33,820 bases of DNA, taken from Anaeroplasmataceae bacterium (GTDB lineage Bacteria > Bacillota_I > Bacilli_A > Acholeplasmatales > JAEDCM01). A program made the translations under genes and the position numbers. Within the stretch, counting starts at the first letter, position 1. Every line of letters begins with the position of its first letter. The notes beneath the pieces are model-generated. The model was not told where the DNA came from. It did not search any database and worked only from the letters and a program-made list of their open reading frames with translations. Below, in pieces: positions 1 to 5,581 of this stretch. The stretch is from the NCBI GenBank assembly GCA_016294165.1, contig JAEDCM010000018.1, positions 1 through 33,820 of the forward strand. The letters run 5' to 3'.

Positions 1-300
1 ACTAGCACACCTTTTTTATTTTATACCCATACATTATTATTGTCAACTACTTTTTAATTATTTTTTTATATATGCTTTCCTTTATATATAATAAGGATAT
101 ATATTATTCTGTAATTTTGTCACCGTTTTTACTAAATAATATTTATAAACTAAAAACATCCCAACTATAGTATAAAAAAGACTAATACAAGTATCATTCT
201 CATCTTATTTAGATGTGAAAGGTAAGTTTTGTTAATACAATGCACCCTCTATAGATGAAGGTGCACCCTCTAAACCTATATTTATTGGTATATATACTTA
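1..300. other. AT-rich non-coding stretch at the window edge
   Basis: I see no convincing open reading frame here. The stretch holds runs of TATA, a small inverted repeat (TCCTT/AAGGA around 79-98), a short hairpin CATCT-TATTT-AGATG at 201-215, and the TGCACCCTCTA direct repeats listed separately. It may be the inner part of the mobile element whose recombinase remnant starts near 308. Confidence 0.5.
241..272. repeat. Two 11-bp direct repeats, TGCACCCTCTA
   Basis: TGCACCCTCTA occurs at 241-251 and again at 262-272, one every 21 bp, which is two helical turns. The spacing would suit a protein binding both copies on the same DNA face. The repeats are GC-richer than their surroundings. The binding partner is unknown. 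Confidence 0.6.
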
Positions 301-322
301 GTGACACGTGACTGGCGTGACA
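301..322 (-). repeat. 22-bp motif, copy A (inverted relative to copy B)
   Basis: On the minus strand it reads TGTCACG-CCA-GTCACGTGTCAC. It matches copy B at 3378-3399 in 19 of 22 positions, differing only in the three central bases, and the two copies face opposite ways. The three TCAC units make it look like a protein-binding or recombination site. It overlaps the broken 5' end of the recombinase remnant. Confidence 0.65.
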
Positions 323-448
323 GATGCATTTAATATAGAATTTAATGATAAATTATTCAATTTAACAATTATCAACATAAAAGTACATAAAGAAGGCCAC
401 CTCGAATTTAATTTCAAAGATGGCTCAATAATTAATATTGATATTTGA
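308..448 (+). pseudogene. C-terminal remnant of a serine recombinase (probable)
   Basis: A 46-codon frame opens after an in-frame stop at 302 and ends at TGA 446-448. Its sequence, with FNDKLFNLTIINIKVHKEGH followed by LEFNFKDGS, resembles the extreme C-terminus of large serine recombinases, which typically read 'LF..LIDKIIVH.DG.IEF.FKDG'. No catalytic domain or recombinase core is visible upstream, and there is no ribosome-binding site, so this is a fragment rather than a gene. The frame begins inside the 22-bp motif at 301-322, suggesting a rearrangement there. A strong terminator follows directly. The family assignment rests on remembered C-terminal patterns in a short peptide, so it is tentative. 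Confidence 0.5.
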
Positions 449-451
449 TTA

Positions 452-479
452 CCCTAGTTAGTAGCTAGGGCTATTTTTT
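452..479 (+). terminator. Rho-independent terminator after the recombinase remnant
   Basis: Stem CCCTAG (452-457) and CTAGGG (465-470) with a 7-nt loop, followed by a T-rich tail. It lies three bases after the stop of the recombinase remnant, as expected for the end of a formerly complete gene. Confidence 0.8.
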
Positions 480-490
480 ATAATACAATT

Positions 491-540
491 AAAAAGACTC
501 ACCACATTTAGAAATTAATCTATTTGCAGTGAGTCATTTT
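491..540. terminator. Bidirectional terminator between the remnant and the accessory operon
   Basis: Stem GACTCAC (496-502) and GTGAGTC (529-535), with an A run before and a T run after, so it can stop transcription from either side. Its main job is probably to end the minus-strand operon that finishes at 542. Confidence 0.7.
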
Positions 541-541
541 T

Positions 542-1045
542 TTAATTATCATCCTTGTCCCATCTATATTTAGGATTATTTTTTCTTTTTTCTTTAAACC
601 AAGACAATCTTTCATTAAATGACATCATATATTCACTAGGCTTTTCATCAGGCATATCTTCAAACCCAGTATCTTCCCAACCACAAACTGGGCATATATC
701 AGATGATAATTCATCAGCAAATTCATATTCTCCACAAACAGGACATTTATGTGGCGTTGGTTCAGGCATATGTTCTTCAAAATAATCATAGTTTGGGTTT
801 TCTTTAATTTTGTTATCAAACCATTCCTTATATTCATTAACTGACATTTCATTGAATCCTTCTTTAGAATCAGGATTTTCAGCTTGATGCAAATCATAAA
901 TCCATCCGCAATGCCTACATTGTACTTCACCATTTAAATATTCTTCTAAATCTTCATCGAATGAATTTTTATTTGGCCCTGAAAAATACATGCCATCGCA
1001 GACAGGACACATCATTGGTTTAAATTTTTTATTTATTTTATCCAT
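542..1045 (-). CDS. Duplicated CPCC-type zinc-ribbon protein
   Basis: This 167-residue protein carries two zinc-ribbon units. The first has C13-x2-C16 and C43-x2-C46; the second has C101-x2-C104 and C118-x2-C121. In both, the second knuckle is followed by GW. The halves are an internal duplication: each ends in a similar helix, MSVNEYKEWFDNKIKENPNY at about 67-86 and MSFNERLSWFKEKRKNNPKY at about 141-160. The ribbons resemble the cysteine-rich CPCC family, whose function is not established. It is the last gene of a three-gene operon: its ATG, preceded by AAAGGAG, overlaps the previous gene by 13 nt, so translation is probably coupled. From position alone it could be an immunity or antitoxin partner of that protein, but nothing in the sequence proves this. 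Confidence 0.75.
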   Translation of the reverse strand: MDKINKKFKPMMCPVCDGMYFSGPNKNSFDEDLEEYLNGEVQCRHCGWIYDLHQAENPDSKEGFNEMSVNEYKEWFDNKIKENPNYDYFEEHMPEPTPHKCPVCGEYEFADELSSDICPVCGWEDTGFEDMPDEKPSEYMMSFNERLSWFKEKRKNNPKYRWDKDDN

Positions 1046-1413
1046 TTCTTTTCTCCTTTCTTAGAAATATACCACGTGCTCTTACCATAATGCCTATATG
1101 ACACTATATAGCCATCTTTTGTAACTTCTACCAACACATTGGTCTTAGGATTATATTTATATGTTGTGCCATTTTTATCAATAACACTTTTACAATTTTC
1201 TCGATCAACTGTATTAGCAAATTTCAAAGCATTAGCTTCATATTCTTCTTTAGTCTTACAATCAAATTCTTTGCCATGATCTCTAAAATGTCTATCTAAT
1301 CCGCCTCTATTAAAAGCTTTAGCCCAAGCATAGTTAATATGTTCAGTTGCTTTTCCTTGATGATTTGAACCCTTAGTGTTTCCATATCTATAACTTGCAC
1401 CTTTAGTTGCCAT
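1033..1413 (-). CDS. Small BECR-nuclease-like protein, possible toxin
   Basis: The start at 1413 (MATKGASYRYGN) has a strong GGAGGAG site; longer frames reaching 1527 run into the upstream gene and lack one. The 126-residue basic protein has no signal peptide or membrane segment. A helical part containing LDRHFRDHGKEF and KTKEEYEANALKFAN (about 39-67) is followed by beta-rich sequence: TTYKYNPKTNVLVEVTKDG, then IVSYRHYGKSTWYI. This order, HF..HG.EF..KT.EEY then Y.Y.P.TN...V...G.I..Y, is what I know from Barnase/EndoU/colicin E5-D/RelE-like (BECR) nucleases carried by phages and polymorphic toxins. H42, H46, R107 and S112/T113 are candidate catalytic residues by analogy. Unlike most polymorphic toxins it stands alone rather than at the end of a secreted protein. 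It overlaps its neighbours by 11 and 13 nt. Confidence 0.55.
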   Translation of the reverse strand: MATKGASYRYGNTKGSNHQGKATEHINYAWAKAFNRGGLDRHFRDHGKEFDCKTKEEYEANALKFANTVDRENCKSVIDKNGTTYKYNPKTNVLVEVTKDGYIVSYRHYGKSTWYISKKGEKKWIK

Positions 1414-2089
1414 CTGAATCTCCTCCTTTTTTCTTACGATTAGAGTAGATCCATGGTTCATAATAATAAAACTTACACTTTTCTTCAAAATCTTTAAAGA
1501 TATTCCCACTAAGTTTACCATAAACAATGATACCTGATGGTTCTAATGCACTTATAATTTTTTCTAAGAAACAATACCATTCAGCTTTTTTGTATGTCTC
1601 TTTAATGAATCCGTGTGTGCCTACTGCAATCAATGTATGCTTAGGAATAGCACTTAAGAATTCATCAGCTAATTCATCAATACCATATCTTATATTTGGA
1701 ATAAGATTATTACCTTGTTTTCCATAATAAAATGATAATGATAAATTATCGTTCATTTGGGCCTTTTGTTTGACTATCGGCATATCCGAATGTATGCTAT
1801 AATCAAGTCCTATTAGCCCAGCACATCTTTTGAAAAAGTTCAAATATTTCTTTGGGTATCTTCTTACTCTTTCAAAAGTACAATCCCTAGCATATGTGCA
1901 GACATATACATCACTTAAATCGCCTTGATAATTTAATGCTTTATCAAAAGGCATAATCTTTTTTGGCGGAACTTCTGGAATCATCCAATCTTCAATTATC
2001 GGATATTCCTCAATTTCAGTGAAGTTCGCTCCTTCCACCAAGAACGCTTGGAACGAATCTTCAACTACATCATTTTCATCTTTGTACAT
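1403..2089 (-). CDS. DUF4417 domain protein
   Basis: This 228-residue protein matches the DUF4417 pattern as I know it: 'FDKALNY' near the start of the domain, the region FERVRRYPKKYLNFFKRCAG, a 'GLIGLDYSIHSDMP' turn, IPNIRYG, an 'AIPKHTLIAVGTHGFI' strand-turn, and SGIIVYG close to the end. The family is found largely in mobile elements and phages, and no biochemical role is established. The ATG at 2089 has a good GGAGGG site. A hairpin (CCTTT/AAAGG with an inner CGAG/CTCG) lies in its leader at 2124-2151. It is the first gene of the operon and overlaps the next by 11 nt, so the BECR-like protein is probably made only when this one is translated. The lysine-rich C-terminal tail is not part of the domain. 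Confidence 0.75.
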   Translation of the reverse strand: MYKDENDVVEDSFQAFLVEGANFTEIEEYPIIEDWMIPEVPPKKIMPFDKALNYQGDLSDVYVCTYARDCTFERVRRYPKKYLNFFKRCAGLIGLDYSIHSDMPIVKQKAQMNDNLSLSFYYGKQGNNLIPNIRYGIDELADEFLSAIPKHTLIAVGTHGFIKETYKKAEWYCFLEKIISALEPSGIIVYGKLSGNIFKDFEEKCKFYYYEPWIYSNRKKKGGDSDGN

Positions 2090-2153
2090 AATAGTACCCT
2101 CCTGTATTTAAAAATTTTTCTTGCCTTTCTGACGAGGAAATCTCGCAAAGGAC

Positions 2154-2183
2154 TTGATATTTTTAAGACAGTTGTGCTATAAT
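2154..2183 (+). promoter_or_regulatory. Promoter of the candidate small RNA
   Basis: TTGATA at 2154-2159 and TATAAT at 2178-2183, 18 bp apart, pointing away from the DUF4417 gene into a region with no plus-strand gene. Transcription should start near 2189. Confidence 0.7.
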
Positions 2184-2188
2184 GTACT

Positions 2189-2257
2189 TGCTGAAGGTGG
2201 CATCATAGCATGCTGTCTAGACGACTCAAATCACTGCAATGGTTTGGGTCTTTTTTA
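2189..2257 (+). ncRNA. Candidate small RNA, about 70 nt
   Basis: A strong promoter just upstream and a terminator hairpin at 2223-2256 (GACTCAAA and TTTGGGTC, then TTTTTT) define a roughly 70-nt transcript with no credible ORF. It is transcribed against the surrounding minus-strand genes and ends about 20 bp short of the 3' end of the ImmA/IrrE-like gene. The compact promoter-RNA-terminator layout resembles antisense RNAs of type I toxin-antitoxin pairs or of mobile-element control loops, but no toxin ORF overlapping it is visible. It could act on the leader of the DUF4417 operon that starts in this gap. I do not recognise it as a known RNA family. Confidence 0.5.
2223..2256 (+). terminator. 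Terminator of the candidate small RNA
   Basis: Eight-base stem GACTCAAA (2223-2230) and TTTGGGTC (2243-2250) containing one G-U pair, with a run of T after it. On the minus strand there is no T tail, so it serves plus-strand transcription. Confidence 0.75.
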
Positions 2258-2276
2258 TTTCAATTAAGATGAATAT

Positions 2277-2846
2277 TTATTCTGGTTTTACTACCCATCT
2301 TAAGAAATATTTAGTTTGTTCATCAGAACTATCAGTTCTACTGACAATTTGTTTAAATGAATACTCTTTGCATTTTTCGTAAGGAATCATTATCTCCCCA
2401 CAAAGCGCCATTGCTTGCCGTTCCATACTTTTATATCGTGGCAATTCTTTATCTTTAAAACTTCTTGCATAACATAACCCACTTTCATTTACATACATTA
2501 CTGGGCCAGCATCAAATATGTGAATCAAAATAAAATGACACATTTCATGGCAAATAAATCCAAGACTAGCTCTATCAGCGTTTACTGCTTTTTCATATAC
2601 TGTTTCACGTATTTTAATACAGTAAACAACGTTGCCTTCTGGAACTAATTCTGCCATTACATTTGTCTCAAATTCATCATCGGGCAAAATACGATAATAA
2701 AGATTATTAGGGAATTTATCTATTAACTTTTCAAGTGCTTTTAAAACTGGAAATTTAACAGTTTTAATTTTTAACATCTTTCTAGCAAATTTAGATATTT
2801 CTCTTACCTGTATTCTGCTCAAAGATAATCTTGATTCATAATCCAT
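2277..2846 (-). CDS. ImmA/IrrE-type zinc metallopeptidase
   Basis: This 189-residue protein has the zinc-peptidase motif HEMCH (H100, E101, H104). A downstream MERQAMALCGEIMIP segment (about 141-155) supplies the probable third ligand, E142, in the position seen in ImmA/IrrE (COG2856) proteins. Family members cleave or regulate a partner repressor to derepress mobile elements or stress genes. The partner here is almost certainly the XRE protein encoded immediately upstream: the stop of that gene and this ATG overlap by one base (TAATG), so they are co-translated. No signal peptide is seen, so it is cytoplasmic. The N-terminal 90 residues are not recognised beyond being a family-specific extension. 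Confidence 0.8.
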   Translation of the reverse strand: MDYESRLSLSRIQVREISKFARKMLKIKTVKFPVLKALEKLIDKFPNNLYYRILPDDEFETNVMAELVPEGNVVYCIKIRETVYEKAVNADRASLGFICHEMCHFILIHIFDAGPVMYVNESGLCYARSFKDKELPRYKSMERQAMALCGEIMIPYEKCKEYSFKQIVSRTDSSDEQTKYFLRWVVKPE

Positions 2847-3205
2847 TACTTATCCTCCTTTAAAATATTGAAGATAGATTGAATCTCATCTTCATCTAAT
2901 TCAGGAAGCTTTCTTTGAAATTGTACTGCCAACTTCTTTTGGGCTAGCGGAACACTCTCTACATCAATTCTGACATTCTTCTTATCTTCACAATATGCAT
3001 CATAAAGTTCATCATATTTCGAACCTTTTAGTTCATAATGTTTAGATAATTCGTCCACCCAATTATCTGGTACACTTTTACAACCTGTTAAAACAGCAGA
3101 AACAAAAGACGTAGTAACGCCTAATAATTGAGCAATTGATAGTAAGTTTTCATCATGGTCAATCATTTCTTTTCTAACTATTTTTCCGAATTTTGTGTAT
3201 CCCAT
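2846..3205 (-). CDS. XRE-family helix-turn-helix repressor
   Basis: The 119-residue protein has a helix-turn-helix at about 20-46, with IAQLLGVTTSFVSAVLTG the recognisable core, and an acidic C-terminal half. The ATG at 3205 has AAAGGAG upstream. It is the first gene of a pair with the metallopeptidase. This arrangement is that of the ImmR/ImmA switch of integrative elements and of HigA-like antitoxin operons. It probably represses its own promoter, since an inverted repeat TTGTAATC/GATTACAA lies between that promoter and the start codon. The C-terminal region may be where the peptidase acts. No toxin gene of the HigB type is adjacent, so the derepression-switch reading is preferred. Confidence 0.8.
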   Translation of the reverse strand: MGYTKFGKIVRKEMIDHDENLLSIAQLLGVTTSFVSAVLTGCKSVPDNWVDELSKHYELKGSKYDELYDAYCEDKKNVRIDVESVPLAQKKLAVQFQRKLPELDEDEIQSIFNILKEDK

Positions 3206-3218
3206 ATTTTCGCTCCTT

Positions 3219-3258
3219 TTGTAATCATTATTTTTGACGTTATTTTCTTAGATTACAA
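3219..3258. promoter_or_regulatory. Probable XRE operator (inverted repeat)
   Basis: Perfect 8-bp arms, TTGTAATC (3219-3226) and GATTACAA (3251-3258), lie between the -10 box and the start of the XRE gene, in the usual place for a self-repressing operator. A second palindrome, AACCTATAGGTT, lies at 3310-3321 upstream of the -35 box. Confidence 0.55.
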
Positions 3259-3262
3259 CAAT

Positions 3263-3291
3263 AGCATACACCCAATCTGTTATATTGTCAA
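3263..3291 (-). promoter_or_regulatory. Promoter of the XRE/metallopeptidase operon
   Basis: On the minus strand TTGACA (3291 to 3286) is followed after 17 bp by TATGCT (3268 to 3263). This is a near-ideal vegetative promoter driving the XRE-peptidase pair. Confidence 0.75.
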
Positions 3292-3640
3292 CATGTTTGA
3301 TAAAAAATTAACCTATAGGTTGAATTAAATATATTTTAATCCTTTATTTTATAAAAAAGAAATGGCCATAAAAAAAGTGTCACGTTTGTCACGTGTCACG
3401 TGGGGGTATACTTGAAAAAATATATATTCTTATATATGCCTATATATAGTAAGTAGTAGTTTAACGATTAATAATAATATAACGATTTGATTTTATATAT
3501 ATTATTGTTGTTATAGATATATCTACTACTTTTTCTATTTCTAGGGCCAAAATACCAATAAAATCATTAATATTTGCAGTATTTATGCCTAGAAAAGAAA
3601 AAATAGCCAACACTTTCGTATCAGCTATACTTAACTCTAA
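3292..3640. other. Non-coding gap between the XRE promoter and tRNA-Tyr
   Basis: No gene is supported here. It holds the palindrome AACCTATAGGTT (3310-3321), the 22-bp motif copy B (3378-3399), two TAACGATT direct repeats 18 bp apart (3462-3469, 3480-3487), and an inverted repeat AAGTAGTAG/CTACTACTT (3451-3459, 3523-3531). A 17-codon plus-strand frame covering copy B was dismissed as too short. This is where the border of an element integrated at the tRNA would lie. Confidence 0.5.
3378..3399 (+). repeat. 22-bp motif, copy B
   Basis: TGTCACG-TTT-GTCACGTGTCAC, matching copy A (301-322, opposite strand) in 19 of 22 positions. A further CACGTG overlaps its end at 3397-3402. It shares 11 of 16 positions with the parS consensus but lacks its symmetry. 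Confidence 0.65.
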
Positions 3641-3725
3641 TGGTGGAGGGGGACGGATTCGAACCGCCGAACCAGGAAGGAGCAGATTTACAGTCTGCCG
3701 CGTTTAGCCTCTTCGCTACCCCTCC
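3641..3725 (-). tRNA. tRNA-Tyr (GUA)
   Basis: Read on the minus strand, an 85-nt cloverleaf begins GGAGGGG and ends CCCCTCCACCA with an encoded CCA. The anticodon GTA is at 3691-3689 inside CTGTAAA. The variable arm is long, as expected for bacterial tRNA-Tyr, and the T arm contains GGTTCGAATCC. It has its own promoter upstream. Its 3' end faces the accessory block, the usual side for an integrated element. Confidence 0.96.
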
Positions 3726-3740
3726 ATATCACGCTTTTAT

Positions 3741-3769
3741 ATTTTAACTTATATTTATCATTAATGCAA
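3741..3769 (-). promoter_or_regulatory. tRNA-Tyr promoter
   Basis: On the minus strand TTGCAT (3769 to 3764), a 17-bp spacer and TAAAAT (3746 to 3741), about 16 bp before the mature tRNA 5' end. It is enclosed by an 11-bp perfect inverted repeat, ACGCTTTTATA (3731-3741) and TATAAAAGCGT (3789-3799). Confidence 0.75.
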
Positions 3770-3807
3770 GACATAATTTAATTTTTTTTATAAAAGCGTA
3801 AAAACTA

Positions 3808-3978
3808 TCAATTCTCTTTTTTAACCTTCTTATCTAATTCAACCTTCGACATCATAACAACTCTTTGGCACTGAACACATTCTATCTTAATGTCAGCCCC
3901 AGTTCTAACAACCTTCCATTTTTTAGAACCGCAAACATGAGGTTTTTTTGTCTCTATTATTTGGTCTAGTTTATACAT
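3808..3978 (-). CDS. DUF951 small protein
   Basis: This is a 56-residue protein. It begins MYKLDQIIETKKPHVCGSKK, has W21 and the conserved stretch RTGADIKIECVQCQRVVM, and matches the DUF951 family of small Firmicutes proteins almost end to end. C16, C34 and C37 could form a metal site. The function is unknown, although the family is widely conserved and often sits near chromosome-segregation or ychF genes. Its ATG overlaps the parB stop by 8 nt (ATGTATAA), so it is the last gene of the mnmG-rsmG-parA-parB operon and probably translated by coupling. An AGGAGGAATATG-like context lies inside the parB end. Confidence 0.85.
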   Translation of the reverse strand: MYKLDQIIETKKPHVCGSKKWKVVRTGADIKIECVQCQRVVMMSKVELDKKVKKEN

Positions 3979-4807
3979 CATATTCCTCCATTAAAAGCTT
4001 AATGATTAAATCTCTAGTTTCATCATCAACCTTTATTGAAATCTTATTCTCATCAATCTTAACTTTACAATTTAGTTTCTTGGAAATCTTCTTCTCGATA
4101 CTAGCATATTTTTTATCCACACGTTTAATAACATTAGCCTTCTTTTCATTTTTCGCAAGCTCTTCAATTTCTCTTACTGTCAAACTCTTTTTGACAATAC
4201 GATTAGCTAACTCGATAATTCTTTTTGGATCCTCTAATTTTGACAAGGTTCTTGCATGTCCCATGCTAATAGTTCCATCACTTACTAAACGTGCAACCTC
4301 ATCAGGTAAATTTAATAACCCTAGCATATTAGTAATATGACTTCTGCTCTTACCAATTTTAATCGCAAGATCATTTTGTGTCATACCTAAGCTTTTCATA
4401 ATGTGAGCATAAGCCTCCGCTTCCTCCATTGGCGTTAAATCCTCTCTTTGAAGATTTTCAACTAGCGCAATTTCCGCAACCTTTGACTCATCATAATTAC
4501 GAACAATTGCTGGGATTTTTTCTAATCCAAGCTTTTTACATGCACGATATCTTCTTTCTCCAGAAACAATTATATAATAGTCATTAACCTTTTTTACGAT
4601 AATAGGTTGAAATACACCATTTTTAGAAATTGAGGCAGCTAACTCATCAATCTTTTCTTCATTAAAAATCTTTCTTGGTTGATATGGATTTGGTTTAATC
4701 TCTGTTAAACAAATGTTACTTATTACCTCTCCATCCAAAATCTCATCAACATTTATATTGTTTTCTAATAATAAATCCTCTAATCCTCTACCTATCTTAC
4801 TGTGCAT
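3971..4807 (-). CDS. parB: Chromosome-partitioning protein ParB (Spo0J)
   Basis: This 278-residue protein is a CTP-dependent DNA clamp that loads at parS and, with ParA and SMC, segregates origins. The N-terminal CTP-binding region shows GERRYRA and ENLQREDLTPMEEAEAY. A helix-turn-helix follows (TQNDLAIKIGKSRSHITNML, about residues 140-160), then a C-terminal dimerisation region rich in lysine and ending MEEYDV. Length is normal for the family. Its start overlaps the end of parA by 11 nt. In spore-formers the pair also controls entry into sporulation through Soj. It is not the Noc paralogue: only one copy is present, directly after parA. Confidence 0.93.
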   Translation of the reverse strand: MHSKIGRGLEDLLLENNINVDEILDGEVISNICLTEIKPNPYQPRKIFNEEKIDELAASISKNGVFQPIIVKKVNDYYIIVSGERRYRACKKLGLEKIPAIVRNYDESKVAEIALVENLQREDLTPMEEAEAYAHIMKSLGMTQNDLAIKIGKSRSHITNMLGLLNLPDEVARLVSDGTISMGHARTLSKLEDPKRIIELANRIVKKSLTVREIEELAKNEKKANVIKRVDKKYASIEKKISKKLNCKVKIDENKISIKVDDETRDLIIKLLMEEYDV

Positions 4808-5573
4808 TTTTCATCATTATCTCCTTTGCTAATCCTTTATATCCTTTAGCCGAAGCTGAAAATGGCTGATACTTCAAAAGAGGCATTCCATAATTTGGTG
4901 CAACTTGTGCTGCAACATTTGTTAAAATGATGGTATCAAAGACTCCTTCTCTGAAGTATTGCTTAACCTCATTAACAATCTCCCACCCATGAGTTGTTCT
5001 ACGATCCAGCATTGTTAGTAAAACTCCCTCAATAGCAAGAGACTTTTGATTTACTCTTTTATTTGATTGAACAATTCTAATAGTATTTAATAATTGAGTT
5101 AATCCATCTAATGATAAAAACTGGCATTGAACAGGAATAAGTACTGAATCTGATGCATATAAAGCATTCAATGTTAATAATCCTAATGATGGTGGAGTAT
5201 CGATAATTATATAATCATAATCATCCTTTATCTTATTTAGTCCCTTTTCCAAAACATAATTCTTAAAAGGATTATCCACTAATTTTATATCCACACCCGC
5301 CAAATCAATTGTCGTTGGAACAACATCAATTTTTGCATATTCTGGACTAACAATCATTTGCCTAATATCAATATCATTAATAAAAAGATCATAAATATTA
5401 TATTGAAGCTCTGCACGATTAATTCCCAACGAAGTTGTAGCACTACCCTGAGGATCTAAATCTACTAATAAAACTTTTTTATTATAAGCACCTAAGGAAG
5501 CTGCTAAATTAACAGCTGTAGTTGTTTTCCCTACTCCACCCTTTTGATTTGAAATAGCTATTATTTTTCCCAT
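4797..5573 (-). CDS. parA: Chromosome-partitioning ATPase ParA (Soj)
   Basis: This 258-residue P-loop ATPase begins MGKIIAISNQKGGVGKTTT, with the deviant Walker A motif KGGVGKTTT including the signature lysine of ParA/MinD proteins. DLDPQGSATTSLG and IDTPPSLGLLTLNAL supply the switch regions. It acts as an ATP-driven dimer on the nucleoid, stimulated by ParB, to position origins. There is no N-terminal DNA-binding extension, so it is of the chromosomal (short) type rather than the P1/F plasmid type. It lies 8 bp after rsmG and overlaps parB, so the four genes form one operon. Confidence 0.94.
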   Translation of the reverse strand: MGKIIAISNQKGGVGKTTTAVNLAASLGAYNKKVLLVDLDPQGSATTSLGINRAELQYNIYDLFINDIDIRQMIVSPEYAKIDVVPTTIDLAGVDIKLVDNPFKNYVLEKGLNKIKDDYDYIIIDTPPSLGLLTLNALYASDSVLIPVQCQFLSLDGLTQLLNTIRIVQSNKRVNQKSLAIEGVLLTMLDRRTTHGWEIVNEVKQYFREGVFDTIILTNVAAQVAPNYGMPLLKYQPFSASAKGYKGLAKEIMMKNAQ

Positions 5574-5581
5574 AAATCCTC

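Noticed and set aside
241..322. CRISPR-like repeats
   Set aside because: Only two short repeats and no spacer series or cas genes.
555..785. Plus-strand frame opposite the CPCC gene
   Set aside because: A shadow of the zinc-ribbon gene; no ribosome site and no recognisable protein.
3362..3415. Plus-strand 17-codon frame over the 22-bp motif copy B
   Set aside because: Very short, no clear ribosome site, and the sequence is better explained by the repeated motif.
4113..4121. Perfect DnaA box TTATCCACA (another at 18393-18401)
   Set aside because: Both are single sites inside coding genes, with no cluster, no DNA-unwinding region and no dnaA nearby, so they do not mark an origin.
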